A DNA stretch of 64,000 nt from Desulfopila sp. IMCC35006 (lineage in GTDB: Bacteria; Desulfobacterota; Desulfobulbia; Desulfobulbales; Desulfocapsaceae): positions 248,001 through 312,000 of the forward strand of contig NZ_SWCM01000003.1 of assembly GCF_005116645.1 (NCBI RefSeq), in the 5' to 3' direction. Positions within the stretch are counted from its first letter, which is position 1; every line of letters starts with the position of its first letter. Under the pieces are notes generated by a model, which did no database searches, was not told the DNA's origin, and was given only the letters and a program-made list of their open reading frames with translations. A program made the translations under genes and the position numbers. Of this stretch, positions 44,365-52,313 are shown in pieces.

Positions 44365-44670
44365 TGACTTAGAAATAATCAACTTGTGCTTTTTACAAGT
44401 TGATTATTTCGTGAAGGAACTTATCCCGCAACGCTCTTGGGCGGGATTATTGACCAATTATCAATCCTCTTATCTTTACAAGAAAATTATTTCGTGAATA
44501 AACTTATCCCCGCACGGCACGGGGACTGAAATGAGCACCCGTCAAGCGAGTACTGAAATGAGCACCCGTCAAGCGAGTACTGAAATGAGTCCCGCAAAGA
44601 CTAGAGAAGGTAACCATGAATAGTATCGTACTTGATCACACGATGAGATGTGCAGGGTTCGTTAAGGTAG
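44365..44670. repeat. Spacer of nested direct and tandem repeats
   Basis: About 300 bp. A perfect 15-bp hairpin, 44373-44387 with 44395-44409 (loop GCTTTTT), follows the LysM stop and acts as terminator-like structure. A 38-bp direct repeat starts at about 44393 and again at 44475 (TTACAAG, ATTATTTCGTGAA, AACTTATCCC). Each copy ends in its own GC hairpin (TCCCGC/GCGGGA; TCCCCG/CGGGGA). Then a 27-bp unit (44525-44551) is repeated perfectly at 44552-44578, with a third partial copy from 44579. No gene recognised. Confidence 0.75.
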
Positions 44671-45582
44671 TTAGCCTTTCACTGCCTGTCCCTGATGCAA
44701 CCCTGCTGCTGCCATTTTCTGGCGTAATGTTTCACTGAGATGACTTGTAAGGATATTCCATCTCGGAGCAACGAGCAGTCCGGGATGCGCGGTTGCCCAC
44801 AGCCGATGCATGGTTACTTCTGCTGGGATCACCGGTAGTGCTTTCAGTAAAAAATCGATATACGCATCCAAGGAAAACAGGGCAACGTCCCCCTGTCGAT
44901 AAAGTTTTTGCAATGGCGTATCCCGAATAACCTGTAAATGATGCAGCTTCAGGGCATTTACGCCAAGCTCACAGACAGTCCTGAGTGAATCGAGCATATC
45001 TGCTTCCGTTTCTTCAGGGATACCAAAAATGAGATGCGCTCCCACCTCAAAACAGCCGACACTCTTGATCCGCCAGACAGCGTCCTGAAAGTCGGCAAAG
45101 CTATGATGCCGATTGAGCCATTGCAGGCTACGTTCATGAATGGTCTGCAAACCAAGTTCAAAAAGACACTCTTTGCCAGTCCATTTGACCAGTTCAGCGA
45201 GCCGTTTAAGGAGCTGTTCACTTACGTAGTCCGGCCTGGTGGAAAGAATCAAGCCGATACAATCGGCATCGGCCAGCAGCAGCTCCAAGGCCGGCAATAG
45301 CTGCTCGACGGCAACCGCAGTGCAGGTTTCCTGCTGAAAATAGGCAAAATATTTTTTAAATCGTCCGCGCAGCAGATTGTCTTTGCCGGCAGACACCTGT
45401 TTTGCGAGATCTTCGGTATTATTGAGGTAAGATGGTGTAAAACTTGCCGGTCGGCAGAAGATGCAGCCGCCGTGCACCCGGTTTGGGCATGGCTGCCCCA
45501 TATCGACAGGAATCTTGCCCACGCCATGACCATATTTTTCCCGATAGTGGGCGCTGAAGGTACGAATAATTGGAGATGGCAT
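44671..45582 (-). CDS. Radical SAM protein of the TIGR01212 (YhcC) family
   Basis: 303 residues. The N-terminal Cys cluster is C32-x7-C40-x2-C43 (CPNRVHGGCIFC), the iron-sulfur site of this family. The TIM-barrel text LGLQTIHERSLQWLNRHHSF and HLIFGIPEETEADML follows. Length matches the family. The reaction is unknown; RNA or cofactor modification is often assumed. It is read on the minus strand, ending at the repeat-filled spacer. Confidence 0.86.
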   Translation of the reverse strand: MPSPIIRTFSAHYREKYGHGVGKIPVDMGQPCPNRVHGGCIFCRPASFTPSYLNNTEDLAKQVSAGKDNLLRGRFKKYFAYFQQETCTAVAVEQLLPALELLLADADCIGLILSTRPDYVSEQLLKRLAELVKWTGKECLFELGLQTIHERSLQWLNRHHSFADFQDAVWRIKSVGCFEVGAHLIFGIPEETEADMLDSLRTVCELGVNALKLHHLQVIRDTPLQKLYRQGDVALFSLDAYIDFLLKALPVIPAEVTMHRLWATAHPGLLVAPRWNILTSHLSETLRQKMAAAGLHQGQAVKG

Positions 45583-45652
45583 AGGCCGGACGGGCTTTTT
45601 CAGGATCTCAGCAAACAGTTAGCACAGACACATTGAGCCCATACTCCGCCCA

Positions 45653-46033
45653 TCAATCATGGACGTACAAATCATCGACCTCGTCCCAATCTTCCGGATT
45701 GCCTTTTCTCAGCTGCACGAGCTTTTTATAATAATAAATAAGAACAGTGATAAACTGCACTCTGAGATCTTCACACTTTTTCGTGTTATCAGGTGCCAGA
45801 GCGCAGGCCTGTGCATCGGGCATGGCCAGAATACGTTCTATCTCAGCCAGCAGCTCACGACGCTGCAGCCTGAGAAAAGTGTCCAGCGGCGTGATCACCG
45901 GGGGTGAGAAATTCAGTCCTTTCAGGCGGGTTGCCGTCTCTTCGACAATATCGTTGCTGCAATCATCATCCAGTTGTCGCACCTGGTCGCGGAGACCATC
46001 GATCTGCTGCTGAAATGTCTGCTGCATGCTCAT
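45653..46033 (-). CDS. Hypothetical coiled-coil protein
   Basis: 126 residues, not recognised. The N-terminus (about 1-25) is a coiled coil (QQIDGLRDQVRQLDDD). The rest is helical with LQRRELLAEIERIL and ends in an acidic stretch (DWDEVDDLYVHD). No signal peptide or membrane helix. It overlaps the end of the nitroreductase gene by 4 bp, so it is co-translated with it; a link with the nitroreductase or Fur regulator is only positional. Confidence 0.5.
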   Translation of the reverse strand: MSMQQTFQQQIDGLRDQVRQLDDDCSNDIVEETATRLKGLNFSPPVITPLDTFLRLQRRELLAEIERILAMPDAQACALAPDNTKKCEDLRVQFITVLIYYYKKLVQLRKGNPEDWDEVDDLYVHD

Positions 46034-46647
46034 AAGCTCTTTCTCTTTGTTACTCCATCATCAAACAATTCAACTTCGACCAGACAGCTTTCCAGGGATC
46101 GTTTCGGCACATGATGCACTCCATGCTCATCGCGCCAGTACCGAACATCATCTTCATCTCTGCACTGTTCAATTATAACTGTCTCTATTGGTTTACCAAG
46201 GGCAATCACCAGGGAGAGACGCAGGTTGTCGGCAAGCCTGAAAAGTGTTGCAAGTTTTGGATTAAATGCCCCAATCCTGCAGCCGCCGATCTTTTTTTCC
46301 ATTGCCCCGAGAAGCAGATTCTGCGTCGCTATGCCCAGATCAAACTGGGCCTCGCTCTCCGGGCCCTTTAATCGATTTTTGTTCAGCAGACAGAGGACAT
46401 AGGCGGATGGCCGTTCACCTTCAACCGGACCATGCCAGTCGGGGAGATAGCCGGCCCAACCGAGATAGGGAAAAATCCGGGCACAGAGTTCGGCGTCATT
46501 GACGACCATGTACTGCCACGGTTGACCGTTGCGAGCCGAGCCTCCTAAACGGGCTAAATCAATGAGCTCGTGCAAAGTGGCTGTACTTAACGGTTCCTTC
46601 TGGACAAAACGCCGGAACGTCCGGGTTCTGACAATGATCTCTTGCAT
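46030..46647 (-). CDS. Nitroreductase-family flavoprotein
   Basis: 205 residues. FMN-binding text RTRTFRRFVQKEP at the start, SARNGQPWQYMVVN near 35-48 and the GLGT-like MEKKIGGCRIGAF near 128 fit the nitroreductase/oxidoreductase fold. It probably reduces nitro or quinone compounds with NAD(P)H, but could be a BluB- or Fre-like special enzyme. The start at 46647 lies 7 bp after the Fur gene stop; an in-frame ATG further upstream overlaps that gene. Likely co-regulated with it. Confidence 0.8.
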   Translation of the reverse strand: MQEIIVRTRTFRRFVQKEPLSTATLHELIDLARLGGSARNGQPWQYMVVNDAELCARIFPYLGWAGYLPDWHGPVEGERPSAYVLCLLNKNRLKGPESEAQFDLGIATQNLLLGAMEKKIGGCRIGAFNPKLATLFRLADNLRLSLVIALGKPIETVIIEQCRDEDDVRYWRDEHGVHHVPKRSLESCLVEVELFDDGVTKRKSL

Positions 46648-46654
46648 TGGTCGC

Positions 46655-47065
46655 TCACTCAATGTTTTTTGGCACATCCTTTGCTTTCTTCTGACACTCC
46701 GGACATATGCCGACAATTTCGACCCTATATCCGGTTATGGCATACCCTGCGGCGGTACCCAACCGATCCACGTTGACATTATTCCGCTCAATAATGAGAT
46801 TGTCAACCTTATGACAGACAACACAGTAGATATGGTCATGGTCTGAGACATCGAAATCGAAGCGTTTTTGTCTTCCGCTAATTTCCAGTTTACCAATCAA
46901 CCCTGCTTCCGAGAGTATCTCTAGATTTCTATATACGGTCGCCAGGCTGATACGCGGCATGATCAGCTTGACGCGGTCATAGAGTTCATCTGCCGATAAA
47001 TGTTGCCTGCTTTTTCTTAATTCCCGCAGGATAATTTCCCGCTGATTGGTCATTCGAAGCTGCAT
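46655..47065 (-). CDS. Fur/PerR-family metal-dependent repressor
   Basis: 136 residues with an N-terminal winged helix (ISLATVYRNLEILSEAGLI), the regulatory His cluster HDHIYC, and the structural zinc site of two CxxC pairs (CVVC and CPEC). Fur and PerR cannot be told apart by sequence alone; its neighbour is a nitroreductase. Its own promoter region contains a strong AT palindrome (47086-47099), so it is probably self-regulated. Confidence 0.85.
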   Translation of the reverse strand: MQLRMTNQREIILRELRKSRQHLSADELYDRVKLIMPRISLATVYRNLEILSEAGLIGKLEISGRQKRFDFDVSDHDHIYCVVCHKVDNLIIERNNVNVDRLGTAAGYAITGYRVEIVGICPECQKKAKDVPKNIE

Positions 47066-47077
47066 AAGGCTCCTTTG

Positions 47078-47111
47078 TTATTAATAATTAATATTAATTG
47101 TAGTTAATTAT
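47078..47111 (-). promoter_or_regulatory. Probable Fur/PerR operator and promoter
   Basis: An AT-only stretch containing the 14-bp palindrome AATTAATATTAATT (47086-47099) followed by a half-site repeat GTTAATTA. It lies 12-46 bp upstream of the regulator start codon, in the position of an operator. The core resembles the AT-rich PerR/Fur boxes without matching one exactly. Confidence 0.55.
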
Positions 47112-47403
47112 CGTTTGCTCGTCAAGATTTTTTGCCGACGGCAGAAAATGCAGCACATTTGCGGCTCTGGAGGCCATGAGCTTTTCGCCAATACAGGGTG
47201 ATGTTTGCGGGATCGTAACGTCTTACCAGGGTTCACGAGGAGTTCTGCTGTCACTCTCGACAGAGTCATCCGGATTCCTTAATTTTATTACGAAAAATGT
47301 CCTGAACTGATGAAGATTTTTACGTAGTCTTGTCATATTTTATGGTATTACCACGGGAGAAACGCTGAGAACCGAAACAATCGAGTATAATGAACAAAAC
47401 GGG
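47112..47403. other. Spacer before the gamma-glutamyl operon
   Basis: About 290 bp. It must carry the promoter of the four-gene operon starting at 47404. A frame on the minus strand (47320-47646) overlaps the operon start and is not protein-like. No riboswitch-like structure was recognised. Confidence 0.4.
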
Positions 47404-48783
47404 ATGCAAGCCATGGAACCGAGAGAAGTTCAAACTGTACAGGATGCCAGGCTGATCGTTGAGGAACGTGGTCTGAGCCATGTCAAAATTGGTCTGTTTG
47501 ATAATGATGGCGTCATGCGGGGCAAATATATGAGCCGGGAAAAGTTTTTTTCTTCGCTCGACAATGGCTTTAGCTTCTGCGACGTGGTGCTCGGCTGGGA
47601 TATGCAGGATCAGCTCTACGACAACGTCAGCTATACCGGCTGGCACACGGCCTTCCCTGATGCCCCGGTAAGAATCCTGCCGGCGAGTTGTCGCGATATT
47701 CCTTTTGAAGACGGGATGCTGCTTTTTCTCGCCGAATTCGCGGGAACGGCGGAAGCAGTCTGTCCACGAGGTGTACTGCGCCGAGTCATCGACAGAGCTG
47801 CGGATATGGGTTTCGCCGCTTTTGCCGCTCTCGAATACGAATTTTTTCTTTTTGATGAAACGCCCGACAGTGTGCGACAGAAAAATTTCACCAACCTGAA
47901 GCCAATGACTCCCGGCTGGTTCGGCTATTCAATGCTGCGCAACTCTACCCATGCCGGGTTGTATCATGAGATGATCGACCTGGCCAACGCCATGGATTTT
48001 CCGTTGGAAGGCATACATACCGAAACCGGTCCTGGCGTCATCGAGGCAGCGATTACTGTCGATGGGGCACTGAATGCTGCCGATAAAGGAGCTCTGTTTA
48101 AGACATTTTTAAAAGTGTTTGCGCAACGCCATGATATCATGGCCACCTTCATGGCCAAGTGGTCCAACGATTATCCGGGCCAGAGTGGCCACATCCATCT
48201 GTCACTGCGCCATAGCAAAGATCATACTTCAGCCTTTTACGATAACCAAAAACAACATAATATGAGTGACATCCAGTTGCAGTTCGTTGCCGGGCAACAA
48301 AAACTGATGCCGCAACTGCTCTGTATGCTCGCTCCCACAGTAAACAGCTACTCCCGTCTCATCCCCGGATTCTGGGCCCCGACCGATGCCACCTGGGGCA
48401 TTGATAATCGAACCACCGCACTCAGGGTTATCCCGGGAAGCGAAAAATCACAGCGGGTGGAGCACAGGGTGGGGGCGGCCGATGCCAACCCATATCTGGC
48501 CCTGGCCGCCGCACTTGGGGCCGGGCTCTATGGTATTGCAAAGGGATGGCAGCCGGAGCCGTGCACCAGCGGCAATGCCTATGCTCAAAAACATGCCGAA
48601 CATTTAGCCCTGCCCAAGACCCTGTGGGAAGCGGCGCAGACATTGAAGACATCAGCCGCGGCCCGCGAGCTATTCGGCGATTCCTTTGTCGCCCATTTTG
48701 CCGCCACACGGGAATGGGAGGAACGGGAATTTCGCAAACACATTACCGATTGGGAACTGCAACGCTATTTTGAAATAATCTGA
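47404..48783 (+). CDS. Glutamine-synthetase-like gamma-glutamyl-amine ligase
   Basis: 459 residues of the GS superfamily, nearer to PuuA/GlnA4-type ligases than to true GlnA. The two metal-glutamate motifs ALEYEFFLF (near 141-149) and HTETGPGVIEAAI (near 200-213) are present, as are the GHIHLSL and RVEHRVGAADANPYLALAA boxes. The adenylylation site region of GlnA is absent. It should activate glutamate with ATP and couple it to an amine. It is the first gene of the operon and is followed 20 bp later by the aldehyde dehydrogenase. Confidence 0.85.
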   Translation: MQAMEPREVQTVQDARLIVEERGLSHVKIGLFDNDGVMRGKYMSREKFFSSLDNGFSFCDVVLGWDMQDQLYDNVSYTGWHTAFPDAPVRILPASCRDIPFEDGMLLFLAEFAGTAEAVCPRGVLRRVIDRAADMGFAAFAALEYEFFLFDETPDSVRQKNFTNLKPMTPGWFGYSMLRNSTHAGLYHEMIDLANAMDFPLEGIHTETGPGVIEAAITVDGALNAADKGALFKTFLKVFAQRHDIMATFMAKWSNDYPGQSGHIHLSLRHSKDHTSAFYDNQKQHNMSDIQLQFVAGQQKLMPQLLCMLAPTVNSYSRLIPGFWAPTDATWGIDNRTTALRVIPGSEKSQRVEHRVGAADANPYLALAAALGAGLYGIAKGWQPEPCTSGNAYAQKHAEHLALPKTLWEAAQTLKTSAAARELFGDSFVAHFAATREWEEREFRKHITDWELQRYFEII

Positions 48784-48803
48784 TTTTTTATGGTGAGTAC
48801 ACA

Positions 48804-50195
48804 ATGAGCACGTCATTTTCAACCATCAGTCCTATCGATGGATCAGTCTATGTAGAAAGAAATTATGCAACTACAGATGAGATGCAGTCCTGTCTCACCA
48901 CTGCCCGCCAGGCCCAGCAGGATTGGCAGAAGGTTCCACTTGCTGAGCGCAAAAAGCTGTGCTCGCGGGCAATAGATGCCTTTGTCGCCCGAAAAGAGAG
49001 AATCGCCGAGGAAATCTGCTGGCAGATGGGCCGGCCTATCCGATATGCCGCAGGCGAAGTTGCCGGCCTGGAAGAAAGGGCCCGAACCATGATCAGGCTT
49101 GCCGATCAGGGCCTGGCACCGATCCAACTCGATGAAAAGCCCGGCTTTCAGCGCTGGATACAACGGGAACCGGTCGGGGTGGTGTTCGTCATCGCGCCGT
49201 GGAATTATCCCTATTTAACGGCAATTAATGGTGTGATGCCGGCCATTCTGGCGGGAAACGCGGTGATCATCAAACACTCGGCCCAGACGCCGCTCTGTGC
49301 CGAACGATTGGTTGAGGCCTTCAGGGATGGTGGTCTGCCGGCGGGAGTCTTTCAATTTCTGCATCTGACCCATGATGCTACTGAAACAATTATTCGCGAC
49401 AGCCGGGTTAATTATGTGGCGTTTACCGGATCTGTTCCCGGGGGAGAGATGGTAGAAAAAGCGGCAATGGGCCGCTTTATCGGAATCGGCCTTGAACTTG
49501 GCGGCAAAGATCCGGCCTATGTCCGCCGCGACGCGGCCTTAGACCATGCGGTGGACACGGTGATGGACGGGGCTTTTTTCAACTCCGGCCAGTCCTGCTG
49601 CGGTATTGAACGGGTGTATGTTCATGAAGAAATCCATGACCAATTCCTGCAGCGGGCGGTGGCCTGGGTCAAAGCGCTGCAGCTGGGACGCTCCGATGAT
49701 CCGGCGACGACTCTTGGTCCACTGGTCAAAGGAGGTGCCGCCGACTTTGTCCGCGAACAGATACGAGAAGCGGTCCGCCAAGGGGCAGTAGCACATATTG
49801 CACCCACCGATTTTGCGATGGATGCGCCGGGCAGCCCCTACCTGGCACCGCAGATACTTACCGAGGTCGACCACTCGATGCGGGTCATGACGGAGGAGAG
49901 CTTCGGCCCCGTTGTCGGTATCCAGAAGGTTCGCTCCGATGCAGAAGCTGTCGAACTGATGAATGACAGTGCGTTTGGTTTGACTGCGGCCATTTTCACC
50001 AAAGATATTGCAACGGGCATTGAACTTGGCCGACAAATTGATACCGGCACTTTTTTTATCAACAGATGTGACTATCTTGATCCGGAGCTGGCCTGGACCG
50101 GCGTTAAAAATTCCGGACATGGCTGCACGCTGTCGGTAATCGGTTACCAGGCTGTCACCAGGCCAAAATCTTTTCATATAAAAACTGATATTTAA
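48804..50195 (+). CDS. Aldehyde dehydrogenase
   Basis: 463-residue NAD(P)-dependent enzyme. Coenzyme motif FTGSVPGGEMV near 213-223, catalytic Glu in LELGGKDP (about 232) and catalytic Cys in FNSGQSCCGIER (about 263). It converts an aldehyde to an acid (or acyl group) in the cytoplasm. In this operon it would oxidise the aldehyde made from a gamma-glutamyl amino alcohol. It starts 20 bp after the ligase gene, and the stop is 12 bp before the alcohol dehydrogenase. Confidence 0.9.
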   Translation: MSTSFSTISPIDGSVYVERNYATTDEMQSCLTTARQAQQDWQKVPLAERKKLCSRAIDAFVARKERIAEEICWQMGRPIRYAAGEVAGLEERARTMIRLADQGLAPIQLDEKPGFQRWIQREPVGVVFVIAPWNYPYLTAINGVMPAILAGNAVIIKHSAQTPLCAERLVEAFRDGGLPAGVFQFLHLTHDATETIIRDSRVNYVAFTGSVPGGEMVEKAAMGRFIGIGLELGGKDPAYVRRDAALDHAVDTVMDGAFFNSGQSCCGIERVYVHEEIHDQFLQRAVAWVKALQLGRSDDPATTLGPLVKGGAADFVREQIREAVRQGAVAHIAPTDFAMDAPGSPYLAPQILTEVDHSMRVMTEESFGPVVGIQKVRSDAEAVELMNDSAFGLTAAIFTKDIATGIELGRQIDTGTFFINRCDYLDPELAWTGVKNSGHGCTLSVIGYQAVTRPKSFHIKTDI

Positions 50196-50207
50196 AGGAA
50201 CACGACA

Positions 50208-51368
50208 GTGGATTATACGGCTAATTGGAATTACCCGACAAATGTGCATGTGGGCCGGGGACGGATTGCAGAACTCCCTGATCTCTGCAGATCCCTGGGA
50301 ATGCAGGCACCGCTGCTGATCACCGATCCCGGACTTGCTGCGGTACCGATGGTGCAAAAAGCAGTGGACGATATACAGGGCACAGGCCTTAGATGCGGTA
50401 TGTTTTCCAAGATCAAAGCCAACCCCACCGAAGACAACGTCACGGCCGGGGTTGATTATTACAGGCAGCATGCCCATGACGGCGTTATTGCCTTTGGCGG
50501 TGGCTCCGCTCTCGATGCGGCCAAGGCGGTTGCCCTTATGATTGGCCAACACAGGCCCATCTGGGATTTTGAAGATGTCGGCGATAACTGGACCCGTGTC
50601 GATGCTGCTGCCATGGCACCGGTCGTCGCCGTCCCCACCACCGCAGGCACCGGCTCGGAAGTAGGACGCGCCTCCGTCATTACCGACCAGCTGCAGCACA
50701 CAAAAAAAATCATTTTCCATCCAAATATGTTGCCGAAACAAGTCATCCTTGACCCTGAACTGACGGTCGGCCTGCCCAAAGGTATGACGGCGGCAACAGG
50801 AATGGACGCCCTGTCGCATAGCCTTGAAGCGCTCTGTTCGCCCTTTTATCATCCGATGGCCGCCGGAATTGCCGCAGAAGGGATTCGCCTGGTCCAGGAA
50901 TATCTGCCCCGCGCCGTAGCCGACGGTACAGACATTGCGGCACGCACCCAGATGCTGGTCTGCTCAAGCATGGGCGCAACGGCCTTCCAGAAAGGTCTGG
51001 GGGCAATGCATGCCCTTGCCCACCCGCTCGGCGCGCTGTACGACGCCCACCACGGCACGCTGAATGCCATCCTGATGCCCTATGTGCTGCAGGCTAACAA
51101 AAGTGCAATTGAGCAGAAAATCAGCTGGTTAGCCAGGTATATGGGGCTGGCCGATGCAAGCTTTACCGGCTTTTTAAACTGGGTGTTGAGTTTGCGGGAA
51201 ATGCTGGCCATTCCGCACAGTCTTGCGGCAATCAATATCGATGAGAGCCGGAGAAAAACGGTGGCCAGAATGGCCGTTGCAGATCCATCCGCCGGTGGCA
51301 ACCCCATCAGCTTCAGCCAGGAACAGTACAGCGATATATTCGTCGCCGCTGTTCATGGTACACTCTGA
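50208..51368 (+). CDS. Iron-containing (group III) alcohol dehydrogenase
   Basis: 386 residues. NAD motif GGGSALDAAKAV near 97-108, GTGSEVGRASVIT near 145-157, and iron ligands in MDALSHSLEALCS and HALAHPLGALYDAHHG (Asp and three His). It oxidises a primary alcohol or reduces an aldehyde. Placed directly after the aldehyde dehydrogenase, the pair would carry alcohol to aldehyde to acid. A group-III enzyme is a good fit to an anaerobe, because oxygen inactivates its iron site. Confidence 0.92.
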   Translation: MDYTANWNYPTNVHVGRGRIAELPDLCRSLGMQAPLLITDPGLAAVPMVQKAVDDIQGTGLRCGMFSKIKANPTEDNVTAGVDYYRQHAHDGVIAFGGGSALDAAKAVALMIGQHRPIWDFEDVGDNWTRVDAAAMAPVVAVPTTAGTGSEVGRASVITDQLQHTKKIIFHPNMLPKQVILDPELTVGLPKGMTAATGMDALSHSLEALCSPFYHPMAAGIAAEGIRLVQEYLPRAVADGTDIAARTQMLVCSSMGATAFQKGLGAMHALAHPLGALYDAHHGTLNAILMPYVLQANKSAIEQKISWLARYMGLADASFTGFLNWVLSLREMLAIPHSLAAINIDESRRKTVARMAVADPSAGGNPISFSQEQYSDIFVAAVHGTL

Positions 51369-51374
51369 ACAAAC

Positions 51375-52094
51375 ATGCGGGTTGCTCTTCTGCAGTGCGA
51401 TGAGGTTCTGGATAAATTCCGACCGCAGTTCGGTTCCTACATCGAAATGTTCAAACGCATGTTTTCACGGATTGACGATTCCTTGATCTTTGACAGCTAT
51501 GATTGCCGGGCAGAACAATATCCCGACGATCTCGATATCTATGATTTTTTCATCACCACCGGCAGCCGGGCAAGTGTTTATGATCAGGACAGCTGGATTC
51601 CTACTCTCGTTGAATTTGTCAGGCGACTGGCACGGGAAAATAGAAAATTCATCGGCATCTGTTTTGGCCATCAGATCATAGCGGTCGCTTTGCAGGCCAG
51701 GGTGGAGAAGTCGGAAAAAGGCTGGGGAATCGGGGTGGCAAACAACCGTATTGTCTGCCGGCCGTACTGGATGAACGAGAAAAAGGAAGATATCAATATC
51801 ATCGTCAGTCATCAGGACCAGGTTGTCTCTCTGCCACAGCAGGCAGAGGTTATTGTTGAAAGTGATTTCTGTCCGTTTTTTATGGTCCAGTGGAATGACC
51901 ATTTTCTGAGCATCCAGGGTCATCCCGAATGGCACCCTGATTACGCCAGGACCCTGATGAATGAGCGCCGGACAATTATTCCCCCACCTACCATTGAAAC
52001 TGGCTTACAGTCTCTGGCAAAGACACCTGACAATGAGATTGTTGCCCGCTGGATCATTAATTTTATAGGAGGACAAGCACTGCGGCGTTCATGA
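51375..52094 (+). CDS. Class I glutamine amidotransferase-like hydrolase
   Basis: 239 residues. The catalytic triad is visible: Cys in GICFGHQIIA (about 95) and His-x-Glu in QGHPEWHPDY (about 180). It belongs to the GuaA/GMP-synthase-like amidotransferase group and has no synthase domain. In the context of a gamma-glutamyl pathway, a free-standing hydrolase that removes the gamma-glutamyl group, as PuuD does, is the natural role. It follows the alcohol dehydrogenase by 6 bp and ends the operon. Exact substrate not shown. Confidence 0.8.
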   Translation: MRVALLQCDEVLDKFRPQFGSYIEMFKRMFSRIDDSLIFDSYDCRAEQYPDDLDIYDFFITTGSRASVYDQDSWIPTLVEFVRRLARENRKFIGICFGHQIIAVALQARVEKSEKGWGIGVANNRIVCRPYWMNEKKEDINIIVSHQDQVVSLPQQAEVIVESDFCPFFMVQWNDHFLSIQGHPEWHPDYARTLMNERRTIIPPPTIETGLQSLAKTPDNEIVARWIINFIGGQALRRS

Positions 52095-52313
52095 TTGTCC
52101 ATCGCCGGGAAACTTTTTTGGCTTCTGCTGGTTTTTTATGATGCTGTTTATTGATTAACGTTCTACTAAGCATTACGCTATGCTGTTTTTTATTTCTACG
52201 ACGAGTCCGCGACAACTCTATAAATTCGTGGGAAAACATTGGGGAATAATGCAGCCGCCCGCGGTCGTGCCCCGTGTCCTCCCCGCACACACCAACCCCT
52301 GACACAGGCTATT

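Noticed and set aside
44365-44600. CRISPR array
   Set aside because: Repeats are of two different unit lengths, partly contiguous without spacers, and not palindromic in the CRISPR manner; no cas genes nearby.
44613-44735. Short frame starting MNSIVLDHT, after GAAGG, of about 40 codons
   Set aside because: It overlaps the 3' end of the radical SAM gene and has no family pattern. Likely chance.
47112-47403. Riboswitch before the glutamine-synthetase-like gene
   Set aside because: No paired structure matching a glnA or other known riboswitch could be recognised by eye.
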